In this document: piece by piece, positions 15,982 through 24,961 of the stretch
Numbering within the stretch: position 1 is the stretch's first letter
Layout of the letters: the number at the start of each line of letters is the position of its first letter
Source: Microvirga sp.
GTDB lineage: Bacteria > Pseudomonadota > Alphaproteobacteria > Rhizobiales > Beijerinckiaceae
Reading direction: 5' to 3'
Assembly: GCF_014699075.1 (NCBI RefSeq)
Contig: NZ_JACXAB010000027.1
Location: 1-51,727, forward strand
DNA: 51,727 bases
Program-made: the position numbers and the translations under genes
Notes under the pieces: generated by a model
Seen by the model: only the letters and a program-made list of their open reading frames with translations
Told to the model about the DNA's origin: nothing
Databases searched by the model: none

Positions 15982-17613
15982 ATGAAATCGATGCTTCGTC
16001 AATCGCCGACCATCTTCGAACTACGCATGGCCTCAATTCTGTTTGCTTGCGCAATCGGTGCCAACGCATCTGTCGCTATGGCCGACGATGGCAAACCCGT
16101 CACCGGGGGAACGGTGATCGCGGCCCTGAACTCGACGACTATTCCGACGCTGAACACGCAGCTTACATCATCCGTTCCGGCTCTCTTCGCGGCGGATGTC
16201 TGGGCTGATGGCTTGATGACCTACGACAAGGAGGGAACTCGCCTCCCTCGCCTGGCGACGCGCTGGGAGACCTCGGCGGACGGCAAGACCTACACTTTCA
16301 CTCTGCGAGACGGCGTGAAGTGGTCGGACGGGAAGCCGTTCACGGCCGAGGACGTCGTCTTCACCTTGATGACCTTCGGCAAGTTCAACACCTATCTGAC
16401 CAAACTCGTTCCTTTGGTGGAGGAGGCTTCGGCTTCGAATGCGACCACCTTTGTCCTGAAGCTGAAGCAGCCGCTCACCGCGACCTTGGATCTCTTCGAC
16501 AAGGAGGTCTTCCCCCTCATGCCGAAGCACATCTATGACGGTCAGGACGTGGCCACGCATCCCGCCAATCTTGCTCCGGTCGGTCTAGGGCCCTTCAAGT
16601 TCCAGAGTTGGGCAAGCGGACAATCGATCACCTTCGTCCGCAACGAGCATTATTGGGAGAAGCCAAAGCCTTACCTCGATTCAGTTGTTTTCGCGCTTAT
16701 TCCCAATCCGCAGCAGCGGATGAATGCGCTCATCGGCGGCGAGGTCAACTGGTTTCGCCCTGAGGTCGCGCAGGTTCGCGCCACCCAAGAGGCGTCCAAG
16801 AGAGGCAAGTTCAAGGTTGTGCAGATCGTTAACAACGCACCTGAGACAGCGGTGGTCGATCTCAATCTGACTCGGGAGCCCTTGAAGAACGTCAAGGTCC
16901 GTCAGGCGCTGTTCCATGCGATCGATCGAGAGCGCATCGTTCAGGACGTCTATCAGGGACTGGCTGCAACCGCCAAGAATGCGGTTCCGACGCAGTTCAA
17001 GGAATTGCACGACACGTCAGTCAACTACGATACGCTCTATGCGTACGATCCCGTCAAGGCTGGGAAGCTTCTCGACGAAGCGGGGTATCCTCTGAAGGAC
17101 GGCAAGCGCTTCACGATCGAGCTAACCGTGATCGCCAAGCCGCCCTATGATGCAGTTGCTCAGATCGTGCAATCGCACTGGTCGAAGGTCGGCATCGACG
17201 TGAAGCTGAGTGCTCTCGATCAGCAGATCTGGACGAATAAAGTCTACACCCAACGCGACTTCGATGCATCGGTGATCTCGTTGACCGGCCGCACGAACCC
17301 GGTTCTGGGTGTCGATCGCAGTTTCGTATGCAATGAGGGAAGCGTGCCGTTCGCGAATCCGACCGGGTACTGCAATCCGGAGTTCGACAAGGTTGCGCTA
17401 GATGCCTCGGCTGCGCCGGTCGGCCAGCAAAAGCCCTTCTACAAGAAGTATGCCGAGATTATCGCGCGAGACCTCAATCAGCTTGCCCTTGCGGATTCGA
17501 AGGTTTTTGAGGCTGTCAGCACCGACCTGAAAGGGCTCGACGCGCAGTTCAACTTCTCCTTCAACACGCACCCCAATTGGGCTGAGGCTTGGCTGCCTGC
17601 CGACAAGCAGTAA
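15982..17613 (+). CDS. Periplasmic substrate-binding protein, peptide/SBP_bac_5 family
   Basis: A 543-residue solute-binding protein. A signal peptide covers about residues 1-33, with hydrophobic core ASILFACAIGANASVAM and cleavage probably after AMA. The family-5 signature WETSADGKTYTFTLRDGVKWSDGKPFTAEDV is spread over residues 85-120. The start at 15982 follows a textbook GGGAGG ribosome site; the open frame upstream of it lies inside the ATPase gene. It should capture the ligand for the DppBCDF-like importer. Family-5 proteins bind peptides but also opines, heme, nickel and various carboxylic compounds, so the catabolic setting makes a non-peptide ligand quite possible. Confidence 0.93.
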   Translation: MKSMLRQSPTIFELRMASILFACAIGANASVAMADDGKPVTGGTVIAALNSTTIPTLNTQLTSSVPALFAADVWADGLMTYDKEGTRLPRLATRWETSADGKTYTFTLRDGVKWSDGKPFTAEDVVFTLMTFGKFNTYLTKLVPLVEEASASNATTFVLKLKQPLTATLDLFDKEVFPLMPKHIYDGQDVATHPANLAPVGLGPFKFQSWASGQSITFVRNEHYWEKPKPYLDSVVFALIPNPQQRMNALIGGEVNWFRPEVAQVRATQEASKRGKFKVVQIVNNAPETAVVDLNLTREPLKNVKVRQALFHAIDRERIVQDVYQGLAATAKNAVPTQFKELHDTSVNYDTLYAYDPVKAGKLLDEAGYPLKDGKRFTIELTVIAKPPYDAVAQIVQSHWSKVGIDVKLSALDQQIWTNKVYTQRDFDASVISLTGRTNPVLGVDRSFVCNEGSVPFANPTGYCNPEFDKVALDASAAPVGQQKPFYKKYAEIIARDLNQLALADSKVFEAVSTDLKGLDAQFNFSFNTHPNWAEAWLPADKQ

Positions 17614-17684
17614 CAGAGTCCGGCCTATCTGAACACCAAAGCTGCCGTGCGGTCATCGGCTGCACGGCCGTCATCCGAAGAGGA

Positions 17685-19811
17685 ATGATCACCTTGCATA
17701 TCGATGTTACCTCCATGATGCGACCTCGTTCGGTTGCCGTTGTCGGCGCTTCGGCAAAACGTGCTACCCAAGGAAATGTGGTCATCAGCAATCTGAAGGA
17801 TTGGGGCTATAACGGCACCATTTTCCCGGTTCACCCGGAAGCGAAGGAGATTGACGGACTGGCCGCCGTCAACTCGGTGGCTTCGCTCCCCTCAGATACG
17901 GACCTTGCCATCGTGGCCATTCCGGCCGCTCGAGTGCCGGGCATGCTGGACGAGCTCGAGCAGAGCCCGGTCCGTTCCGCTATCGTGTTCACAAACGGCT
18001 TTTCAGAGGAGCAGGAACGATCCATTCGAGAGCTTGGAAGTTCCAGCAGGCTCATCGTGCACGGCCCAAACTGCATGGGCCTAGTCAATTTCACGGATTC
18101 GATTCCACTTTATCCCTCGCGACCGTCGAAACGGCTGCGGGCAGGCAAGGTGGCAATCGTCGCCCAATCGGGCTCTGCCGCTATTTCCGTTATGAACTCC
18201 ACCGTTATCGGGCTGTCGAAGGTCGTCACGATGGGCAGCGAGTTTCAAGTGGCCGCCGCCGACTATATCCGTTGGCTCGCTGATGACGACGCGACGAACG
18301 CCATCGGTGTCATCGCCGAATCGATCAAGGATCCTGTTGCGCTCGCCTATGCTGCCGAGAGCGTACATGCGGCCGGGAAGTCCCTCGTGGTGCTGAAGGT
18401 GGGCCGCACTGCGAGCGGACTTGCGGCGACCCAGGCGCATACGGGGGCGCTCGTCAGCGACTGGGACGCTTATGAAGATTTCTTTTCTGCGACCAACATC
18501 GCGACCGTCTCCGACTATGACGAACTCATTGCGTCGCTCGAGTGCGCTGCGGTTGCGCGGAAGATGGTTGGAGGGGCGTCTCTCGGAATCGTGGGCATTT
18601 CCGGCGGCCAGACGGCGCTTGCGTGCGATCTCGCCGAGGCGAGAGGCATCGGCGTCGCGGCCTTTGGCGAAGGCACGCAAAAGCGCCTGCTCAGAGCTCT
18701 TCCGGGTGCATCCGGGCGTAATCCGATCGATTTCGGTGCGACCGTCAACGTGGAAGATCGCAATCCAGCCGAGGCCATCGCTGCGGTTCTCGACGACGAA
18801 GAAGTGGGCGCCGTCGTTGCGCTTCAGGATACGCAGGAAAGCCTCAATCCGGCGACCCTGCAGAATTATATGAACATTCTGAACGTTTACGCGCAGAGCG
18901 GACGTGACGCGAAGAAGCCTTTCGTCGTCATCTCTCCGACCGCTGAGAATGTCGATCCGGGCGTTCGGGCGCTGCTGGCGGAGAATGGGATTCCTCTCTT
19001 GCGGGGACTTACCCCGGGCCTGCAGGCTGTCGAGCATCTCAATCTTGGCAAGCCGGGTCCGGCAGCAGCCTGGGCGCAGGCGCGTCGACCAGGCCGCGAT
19101 TATTTTCACCCGCGTGCCGAGGCGCTGCGTCGGCAGCTGTCGGAGCGCTCCGGTGCCCTGGATGCCGAGTCCGCTTTCGACGTTCTGCGTGAATACGGCT
19201 TGCCGGTGGTGAAATCCATTGTGGTGGCGGATGAGGAAGAGGCGATCAGGCGTGCGGGCGAAATCGGCTTTCCAATGGTCGTGAAGGTCGCTTCAGGCCA
19301 AATCCAGCACCGGTCGGATGTCGGCGGAGTCGTTCTCGACGTCGGTGACGAGGACGCATTGCAGTCTGCGATCGCAACGATCCGATCGAAGGTCGGCGCC
19401 GCCATGCCCGACGCTACGATCGACGGCTATGAGCTGCAGGAACAGATTCTGGCGGGGATCGAGGCTCTCGCGGGCTTTACCTCCGCGGCGCCGTTCGGTC
19501 AGCTCATCGTTCTCGGTAGCGGCGGAACGCTGGTGGAGATCACGGCTGACCGGGCAGTGAAGCTGGCGCCGCTCAGCAAGGACGAAGCTGGCGCGATGCT
19601 CGATCGGACGAAGCTTGCAAAAATTCTTGACGGCTATCGGAACCTGACGCCGAAGACGGACAAGTCGCACCTCATCGACGTGGCGGTCAATCTGTCTCGG
19701 CTTGCCAATGATCTGGATGGGATCATGCTGGCCTGCGATCTCAACCCGGTGGTGGTGCGCAAGGGAACCGGCGAGGTCCGTATTGTCGACGCCTTGTGCA
19801 TCACGGCGTGA
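17685..19811 (+). CDS. NDP-forming acyl-CoA synthetase (acetate--CoA ligase family)
   Basis: A 708-residue single-chain acyl-CoA synthetase of the ADP-forming type. It couples acyl-CoA formation to ATP through a phosphohistidine. The order is a CoA-binding Rossmann domain (MMRPRSVAVVGAS at residues 11-23, then HGPNCMGLVNF), succinyl-CoA-ligase-like domains (IVAQSGSAAISV, and the active histidine in TQAHTGALVSD), and a C-terminal ATP-grasp domain (GFPMVVKVASGQIQHRSDVGGV). The ATG at 17685 has an AGAGGA ribosome site four bases upstream, so I prefer it to the more distal 17589. It is the last gene of the import operon and probably activates the imported acid. Confidence 0.9.
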   Translation: MITLHIDVTSMMRPRSVAVVGASAKRATQGNVVISNLKDWGYNGTIFPVHPEAKEIDGLAAVNSVASLPSDTDLAIVAIPAARVPGMLDELEQSPVRSAIVFTNGFSEEQERSIRELGSSSRLIVHGPNCMGLVNFTDSIPLYPSRPSKRLRAGKVAIVAQSGSAAISVMNSTVIGLSKVVTMGSEFQVAAADYIRWLADDDATNAIGVIAESIKDPVALAYAAESVHAAGKSLVVLKVGRTASGLAATQAHTGALVSDWDAYEDFFSATNIATVSDYDELIASLECAAVARKMVGGASLGIVGISGGQTALACDLAEARGIGVAAFGEGTQKRLLRALPGASGRNPIDFGATVNVEDRNPAEAIAAVLDDEEVGAVVALQDTQESLNPATLQNYMNILNVYAQSGRDAKKPFVVISPTAENVDPGVRALLAENGIPLLRGLTPGLQAVEHLNLGKPGPAAAWAQARRPGRDYFHPRAEALRRQLSERSGALDAESAFDVLREYGLPVVKSIVVADEEEAIRRAGEIGFPMVVKVASGQIQHRSDVGGVVLDVGDEDALQSAIATIRSKVGAAMPDATIDGYELQEQILAGIEALAGFTSAAPFGQLIVLGSGGTLVEITADRAVKLAPLSKDEAGAMLDRTKLAKILDGYRNLTPKTDKSHLIDVAVNLSRLANDLDGIMLACDLNPVVVRKGTGEVRIVDALCITA

Positions 19812-19853
19812 GGCGCCGAGGGGCCCCGTCCCACCAAGATGGAGATGAAATCG

Positions 19854-19887
19854 TTCGACCTCAGCCTCACTTGAGGCTGAGGTCGAA
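19854..19887. terminator. Shared hairpin between convergent ligase genes
   Basis: A perfect 16-bp inverted repeat (arms 19854-19869 and 19872-19887) with a two-base CT loop. It lies just past the stop of the NDP-forming synthetase and overlaps the last codons and stop of the minus-strand AMP-forming ligase. The strong symmetrical stem could end transcription from both sides. There is no long T run, so Rho-independent function is not certain. Confidence 0.6.
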
Positions 19888-21483
19888 TGTTTCGGAAGCA
19901 GGCTCGCCTCCGCCCTCGGAAAGGGTCTTCTTCGCAATCTTCTCTGAGCTCGTCTTAGGAAGTGCGGAGTAATATTGTATGTAGCGCGGCACCTTGAATG
20001 CGGCCAGGCGCGAGCGGCAATGCTGAGCGATCGCTTCCGGAGGCAGATCGTCCGCGGCCACACCCGCCTGGAGAACGATGCAGGCCTTGACCTCCTCGCC
20101 CCGCTTGTGATCGGGAACGCCGATCACCGCCACTTCCATGACCTGGGGCAACGTGTAGATCGCCGATTCGACTTCCTGGGCGGCGATGTTCTCGGAGCTG
20201 CGCTTGATCATCTCCTTGATGCGCCCGACAATGTAGAAGTAGCCGCGCGCGTCCATCCGAGCGAGATCACCCGTGCGGAACCATTTTCCCCAGAACGCGG
20301 TCGTCGTGGCTTCCTGGTTCTTGTGATAGCCCTTGAAAATCCCGGGCCCTGCAATCAGTAATTCGCCGATTGCGCCGGCGGCTACGGGATTGCCCAGGTC
20401 GTCCGCTACCATGCATTCACGAAACGGGGCCGGTATTCCGCACGAGCCGGAGCCGACCATGTCCTCGGCATCGGCAGGCATGTATAGCCCCGCTCCGACC
20501 TCGGTCATGCCGAAAGATTCTCGAACCGGCACGCCCAGCTTCTCTTCAAGAGGGCGGTGAAGCTCCTTCTTCAAACCATAGAGCGATACATATTTGAGCT
20601 TGTGCTTTCGCTCGGAGTCCGACAGGGGAAGAGTGGCGATGGGATCGCCGATCCAGACCACATCGATATCGTACCGAGCGATGCGATCGTAGAATTTGCT
20701 GATGCTCGGCGCTGGAGGAACGCAAATCGCGGCCGCCTGAAAGGATGCTGCCGAGAATCGGTAGTAGGGCGACATATAGTAGAACGGCAATTCGCACAGA
20801 ATACGCTTAATCGGGGGAAGCAGGGACGCCTTGACCTTGCCGAGAGTCAGCCAATAGCGATGTGTGAGAACACAACCCTTCGGCCTGCCGGTCGAGCCGG
20901 ACGTGTAGAGAATGCTGATGGGATCGTCGAGATGAACTTTTTCCTGCTCGACAAAATCCGACGATGCTCCGCTCAGCATCGTTCCCCACTCGTCCTCTCC
21001 TCCCGCATCCGAGACAACGATCCGGCCTGTGGCGACGAGCGCCGAGCCAACCGATGTCGATTTCAGCAGCTCGAGGCTGTCGGCGGCAGCCAGCAGAAAT
21101 GCCACGTTGCCATCTGCCAGAACATGCTCGAGCTCATGGGCCGTGAGCTTCGGGTTGACGGGGACGAGCACCGCTCCCACTTTCGCCAACCCGAGCCAAG
21201 CGACCAGGAAATCGGCTCCGTTCGGCAGCATGACGCCCACATGATGTCCTTTTCGCACCTCGCACGCCCGAAAGGCGTTCGCCGCCTTGCAGGCCATGGC
21301 GGAGATCTGGCGATAGGTCAGATCGGGACCGTCGCCGTCGATCGTGATCCAGGCAAGGTTGTCCCCATACGCCTCCGCGACCGCTTGCAGATGGGCGCCA
21401 TAATTTCGCGGAAGTGGCTCGGATTCTACCCTCTCGCGAAGCTCGGCCGGGGACTCGTCGGATCGCAAGGCGGCGGGGTTCAT
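19867..21483 (-). CDS. AMP-forming acyl-CoA synthetase
   Basis: A 538-residue adenylate-forming ligase that makes acyl-AMP and then acyl-CoA. Motifs are the phosphate loop ISILYTSGSTGRPKG, the A5 motif ESFGMTEVGAG, the hinge WFRTGDLARMDARGYFYIVGR and the C-terminal lysine region KTSSEKIAKKTL. The start at 21483 overlaps the stop of the crotonase upstream (ATGA), so I discard a longer frame opening at 21540. It is the second gene of a minus-strand pair. Its closest functional class seems to be crotonobetaine/carnitine-like or medium-chain CoA ligases, but the substrate is not readable. Confidence 0.92.
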   Translation of the reverse strand: MNPAALRSDESPAELRERVESEPLPRNYGAHLQAVAEAYGDNLAWITIDGDGPDLTYRQISAMACKAANAFRACEVRKGHHVGVMLPNGADFLVAWLGLAKVGAVLVPVNPKLTAHELEHVLADGNVAFLLAAADSLELLKSTSVGSALVATGRIVVSDAGGEDEWGTMLSGASSDFVEQEKVHLDDPISILYTSGSTGRPKGCVLTHRYWLTLGKVKASLLPPIKRILCELPFYYMSPYYRFSAASFQAAAICVPPAPSISKFYDRIARYDIDVVWIGDPIATLPLSDSERKHKLKYVSLYGLKKELHRPLEEKLGVPVRESFGMTEVGAGLYMPADAEDMVGSGSCGIPAPFRECMVADDLGNPVAAGAIGELLIAGPGIFKGYHKNQEATTTAFWGKWFRTGDLARMDARGYFYIVGRIKEMIKRSSENIAAQEVESAIYTLPQVMEVAVIGVPDHKRGEEVKACIVLQAGVAADDLPPEAIAQHCRSRLAAFKVPRYIQYYSALPKTSSEKIAKKTLSEGGGEPASETFDLSLK

Positions 21484-22277
21484 TTCTTGCGATCCTTCAG
21501 GTAATTCGCCGTCACGCCCTCGGCCTCGTTGGCCATCCATCCCATGCGGTACAGATTCATGCCGAAATGGTAGGCGTCAGCTTTGCTCAGGTCAGCTCCG
21601 AGTTCGAGACCTTCCATTTCAAGTCGCAGCGCGATCGACGAATTGAGGGCGATCTTGCCCGCCATTTCCTCGGCCGTGGCGATGAGCTGGTCGCTCGGCA
21701 CGACCTTGTTGACCAGGTTCAGGCGATAGGCTTCGTCAGCTTCCATGAATTCGCCTGACAGCGCCATCCAATAGGCGGCGGTGAACGGCAGGTGTCGGGC
21801 AAGCCTTTTGGGACCGCTGCCGCCGCCGGCACCGAATTTGATCCCGGTCAGGCCGAACTTGACGCTCTCGCTCGCGACACGCACGTCACTGTGGTAAAGG
21901 CAGTACGAGAACGCGATGCCCAGACAATAGCCCTCGATGGCCGAGACGATCGGCTTGTAGCGGCGATGCGCGCATACATCGTGCTCCCAGCCCGGACGCA
22001 TGGGCTTGTCGCCCTCGTTCTGGTGCAGGAACAGATACGCCGCAAGTTCTTCCTGGCGCGTCCGCGGCGGCTTGTGCATGCTCTTCAGATCGTCACCAAC
22101 CGAAAAGCACTTGCCATCGGCCCCATAGAACAAGCCGACCTTGATGTCGGGATCGATCTCAAATTCCTTGAGGCGGTGATAGAACTCCTTATGGAACTCC
22201 GGCATCAGAACATTCATCGGTCCATGGTCGATGATGAAATGTGCGATGTTGCCATGCTTTTCGTAACGTAAAGACAT
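21480..22277 (-). CDS. Enoyl-CoA hydratase/isomerase-family (crotonase) protein
   Basis: A 265-residue crotonase-fold protein. The oxyanion-hole segments are FSVGDDLKSM and IEGYCLGIAFSYCLY. In the usual glutamate region it reads KFGLTGIKFGAGGGSGPKRLA: glutamate is not where classical hydratases have it (cf. FPEIKLG in the protein at 3490), so hydration by the normal Glu pair is doubtful and another crotonase reaction is possible. The start at 22277 has a GGAGGGCG ribosome site; the longer frame to 22337 has none. It is translationally coupled to the AMP-forming ligase. Confidence 0.87.
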   Translation of the reverse strand: MSLRYEKHGNIAHFIIDHGPMNVLMPEFHKEFYHRLKEFEIDPDIKVGLFYGADGKCFSVGDDLKSMHKPPRTRQEELAAYLFLHQNEGDKPMRPGWEHDVCAHRRYKPIVSAIEGYCLGIAFSYCLYHSDVRVASESVKFGLTGIKFGAGGGSGPKRLARHLPFTAAYWMALSGEFMEADEAYRLNLVNKVVPSDQLIATAEEMAGKIALNSSIALRLEMEGLELGADLSKADAYHFGMNLYRMGWMANEAEGVTANYLKDRKK

Positions 22278-22578
22278 CCGCGCCCTCCTAGAAAATCCAA
22301 AGTGGTTGAAACGGCTTTGTCGCCCTGCTGGTGACACAGGGTCTGGGCGATACGCCCGTGTACTGCAAAAGGAAGCTCTGCGTTTCGGCGATTCAAGGCC
22401 GGCAGCCCCATCTGTCGAAAAGTTAGCATGCAGTTTTTTTGGCGCGCAAGATCAAAAATGTTGTAAAGAAGCTAGGAAACGACACTTCGTGGCGAGGGTG
22501 GAACTTTATTTGGAATTATAGGTATGTTTCTTTGGTGCAAACTGGTTTGCAGGCCGGGTCCGAGGACCATGGGGCCCC
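22278..22578. promoter_or_regulatory. Upstream region of the crotonase/ligase pair with a palindrome
   Basis: There is no gene in this 301-bp stretch, which is less G+C-rich than its surroundings. A near-perfect palindrome TGCAAAC-TG-GTTTGCA lies at 22536-22551, just beyond the stop of the double TetR gene and upstream of the minus-strand crotonase/ligase pair. It could be an operator for that regulator or the stem of a terminator. Nothing else stands out. Confidence 0.35.
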
Positions 22579-23868
22579 TCACGCGTTCGGGGAGAGGAAA
22601 CCCGCCAATAGGGGCTTGGCATAGAATTCGATGGCTTCCTCCGAGGTGGTTTCACGAACCCAGAGGGGCAGTTCGGTCGCGGCGTAGATCATCGCGCTCA
22701 CGAGGTGCGAGCCGACGACTGGATGCACCGGGCGGATCGACCCGTCCGCAATTCCTCGGACGATGGGATAGACGAAACGTTCCGACAGCTTGTTGGTCGC
22801 GTCGATCATGTGCGCGCGGTCCTCTGCGGGGAGGGCACTCAGGGCGGTGGCGCGCAGGAGCGGGCCCCGTTCAGACAGCTGAAAGGCGACCAGGTAGCTT
22901 ATGGCGGAGCCGAGTTCGTTCCACCCTGTGGATTGGGAGCGTGCTTCATTCTGGACATCGCTGAGGATCGCGAATGTCCGAACCGCGCATTCGGAGAACA
23001 GTCCTTCCTTGCTTTCGTTGTAGTGATAGAAGGCTCCCTTTGTGACCTGGAGGCGCATGGAGATCTTGTCGACAGACGCGCCGGAGAAGCCGAAATCGTT
23101 GATGGTCTGGGTGGCGGCGCGCAGAAAAGCGTCGCGCGAGGAGGTCGAATCCTCCTCAAAGGACCAGTTGACCGGCGCCAGGGCTGCCGGCGGCCATGAG
23201 GCTCCAGGCGCGATGAATCCACCGATCAGCACGTCGCAGAAATGTTCGGCGACGCGCTCGTAGTCGTTCGTTGCATATCGTCCGATCCAGATCCGCATCG
23301 AATGGACGAGCGAGATGAGAAGATGCGCTCGTGCATTGAACTGACGGTTGGGCTTCGGATGCTCGGCGGTCAGGAGAAGGGCCCTGACCTCTCGAAACAG
23401 GTCGTTGTAGGCTGCGGATACGACCTCGGATTGCGTGCCTTCCAGCGCGCGCAGGTCATAGATGCCGACGAGCTTCTGCCCGCCTCCTTCCGCTTCATGA
23501 GCAAGCTGCCTGGCAAAGCCGGAGGCCAGCCTGCGGATTCTAGTCTCCGGAAACGCTTCGCGCGCCGCCTCGGCGACGATCGCACGAATGACGCTGATCG
23601 TCTCGATGAAGCAGGCTGCTGCCAGGTCGTCCTTCTTTCGAAAGTAGTAGCAGATGCTGTTGGTGCTCAGGCCGACCGCCTGACCGACGTCGGAGAGGGT
23701 GGTCCCGCGCAGGCCCTTCTCGTTGAACAGCCGGACGGCGGCGGTCAGGATCGCGCGGCGGCGCTCTTCGGAGCGGCGCTTGGTCCGCGTTTGGCGCACG
23801 GCTTTGGTCGCGGCCGTCCCGAGGTCCTCTTCCGACCGCCGCTGCGCCGTCTCCTTTGATCCTGCCAT
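22579..23868 (-). CDS. TetR-family regulator with two tandem TetR units
   Basis: A 429-residue protein, about twice the normal TetR length. The first DNA-binding domain (residues about 33-82) reads RAILTAAVRLFNEKG ... VGLSTNSICYYFRKKDDL. After a ligand-type helical domain a second complete one occurs around residues 240-290 (FLRAATQTINDFGFSGASVDKIS ... VTKGAFYHYNESKEGLF) with its own C-terminal domain. So one chain resembles a covalent TetR dimer of two unlike halves. It starts 12 bp after the stop of the SDR gene at 23881 and is probably co-transcribed with it. It likely controls the minus-strand catabolic genes and perhaps the importer at 24962. Acyl-CoA-type ligands are common in this family, but none is shown. 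Confidence 0.88.
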   Translation of the reverse strand: MAGSKETAQRRSEEDLGTAATKAVRQTRTKRRSEERRRAILTAAVRLFNEKGLRGTTLSDVGQAVGLSTNSICYYFRKKDDLAAACFIETISVIRAIVAEAAREAFPETRIRRLASGFARQLAHEAEGGGQKLVGIYDLRALEGTQSEVVSAAYNDLFREVRALLLTAEHPKPNRQFNARAHLLISLVHSMRIWIGRYATNDYERVAEHFCDVLIGGFIAPGASWPPAALAPVNWSFEEDSTSSRDAFLRAATQTINDFGFSGASVDKISMRLQVTKGAFYHYNESKEGLFSECAVRTFAILSDVQNEARSQSTGWNELGSAISYLVAFQLSERGPLLRATALSALPAEDRAHMIDATNKLSERFVYPIVRGIADGSIRPVHPVVGSHLVSAMIYAATELPLWVRETTSEEAIEFYAKPLLAGFLSPNA

Positions 23869-23880
23869 TTTGGGCCCGTG

Positions 23881-24660
23881 CTAATTCTTCCGAGGAGGAG
23901 TTGGATGCATGCTCGACAGGCCGCCGTCAACCGCAATGGCCTGGCCGTTGACATAGCTTGAGCTGTCGCTGGCGAGGAAGAGCGCCATCTCGGCGACCTC
24001 GTCGGGGTGGCCCGCGCGGCGCAGTGGGTTGAGCTGTCCGATTTTGTCTGAGGTTCCGCGGCTCGCGGCGCGCTCAAAGATCGCGCGCGTCATGCCCGTC
24101 TCGATCAGGCCCGGACAGATGGCGTTGATTCGCAGCCCGGTGCCGCCGAGGGCGCTGGCAGCCGTCTGGACGAGGCTGATCACACCCGCTTTGCTGGCGC
24201 TGTAGGCAGCGCCGGCTGCATTCGCGCGCATGCCCGCAACCGAGGCGGTGCAGATGATCGATCCATAACGCTGAGGCAGCATGGCGAGGGCGGCCTGTTG
24301 GACCAGCCGAAAGGTGCCGATCAAGTTCGTCCGCAGCACGGCTTCCCACTCAGCCACGGTTTGTTCGAGGAAGGCTTCGGCTCCGCCATTGATGCCAGCA
24401 TTTGCGAAGACGATGTCGATTCCGCCCAGGCGATCTCGAGCCGTCGATACCATCCCGTCAATATCTGAAGCCACGTCACAATTAGCCAGATGAGGCGTGA
24501 TCGCGCCGCCAGATCGGTCGAATAGTTCGGCGAGGCTGTCCCGGTTGCGGTCGACCGCAAGGACGCGAGCGCCTTCGGCTGCGAAAAGCAATGCGGAGGA
24601 ACGACCGATCCCGCTGGCTGCACCGGTGATGATCGCACGCTTCCCTTCGAGCCGACTCAT
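23881..24660 (-). CDS. SDR-family oxidoreductase
   Basis: A 259-residue classical short-chain dehydrogenase. TGAASGIG is at residues 12-19, an acidic residue follows in AVDRN (Asp37, suggesting NAD preference), then NAGI, catalytic Ser140, Tyr153 and Lys157 in YSASK, and the C-terminal YVNGQAIAVDGG. It is transcribed away from the PotD-like gene and precedes the double TetR gene. A role as a hydroxyacyl or alcohol dehydrogenase in the same pathway is inferred from the cluster only. Confidence 0.9.
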   Translation of the reverse strand: MSRLEGKRAIITGAASGIGRSSALLFAAEGARVLAVDRNRDSLAELFDRSGGAITPHLANCDVASDIDGMVSTARDRLGGIDIVFANAGINGGAEAFLEQTVAEWEAVLRTNLIGTFRLVQQAALAMLPQRYGSIICTASVAGMRANAAGAAYSASKAGVISLVQTAASALGGTGLRINAICPGLIETGMTRAIFERAASRGTSDKIGQLNPLRRAGHPDEVAEMALFLASDSSSYVNGQAIAVDGGLSSMHPTPPRKN

Positions 24661-24961
24661 TGCACGCTCCTCGATGATCCGGCCGCACTCCCGCCACTGT
24701 CGGGCTCATCATTCATGAGAAGAGATGCCGGTTTTTCTAAATACTAGATCACCCATACCATAATTCGGGCAACCGGCCCCGAATTTATGTGAATGCACCG
24801 TATTGATAGCATGTAAAAGACATGCTACTTTTTCTAAATAAGAAGTGCCCGATGAAGCAAGGATGATCGGCCAGCCCATTGGAGGGCGGTCCGGCCGATC
24901 AGGCCCGCGCGACTCCGTACGTGGAGGCTGGAGCCATGAAGAGCATTCGAGAGGGGACGTC
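24661..24961. promoter_or_regulatory. Divergent control region with two inverted repeats and a direct repeat
   Basis: The 301-bp gap between the SDR gene (minus) and the importer operon (plus) holds three repeat pairs. One is AATTCGGG-N8-CCCGAATT (24762-24785). The second is TAGCATGT-N5-ACATGCTA (24807-24827). The third is the 12-base direct repeat TTTTTCTAAATA at 24732 and again at 24829, which brackets the other two. Such spacing fits regulator sites for both directions. The double TetR protein, encoded one gene away, is the nearest candidate binder. Confidence 0.5.

Noticed and set aside
20557..21504. A 315-codon plus-strand frame opposite the AMP-forming ligase
   Set aside because: Antisense shadow with no family features; the ligase motifs on the minus strand are complete.
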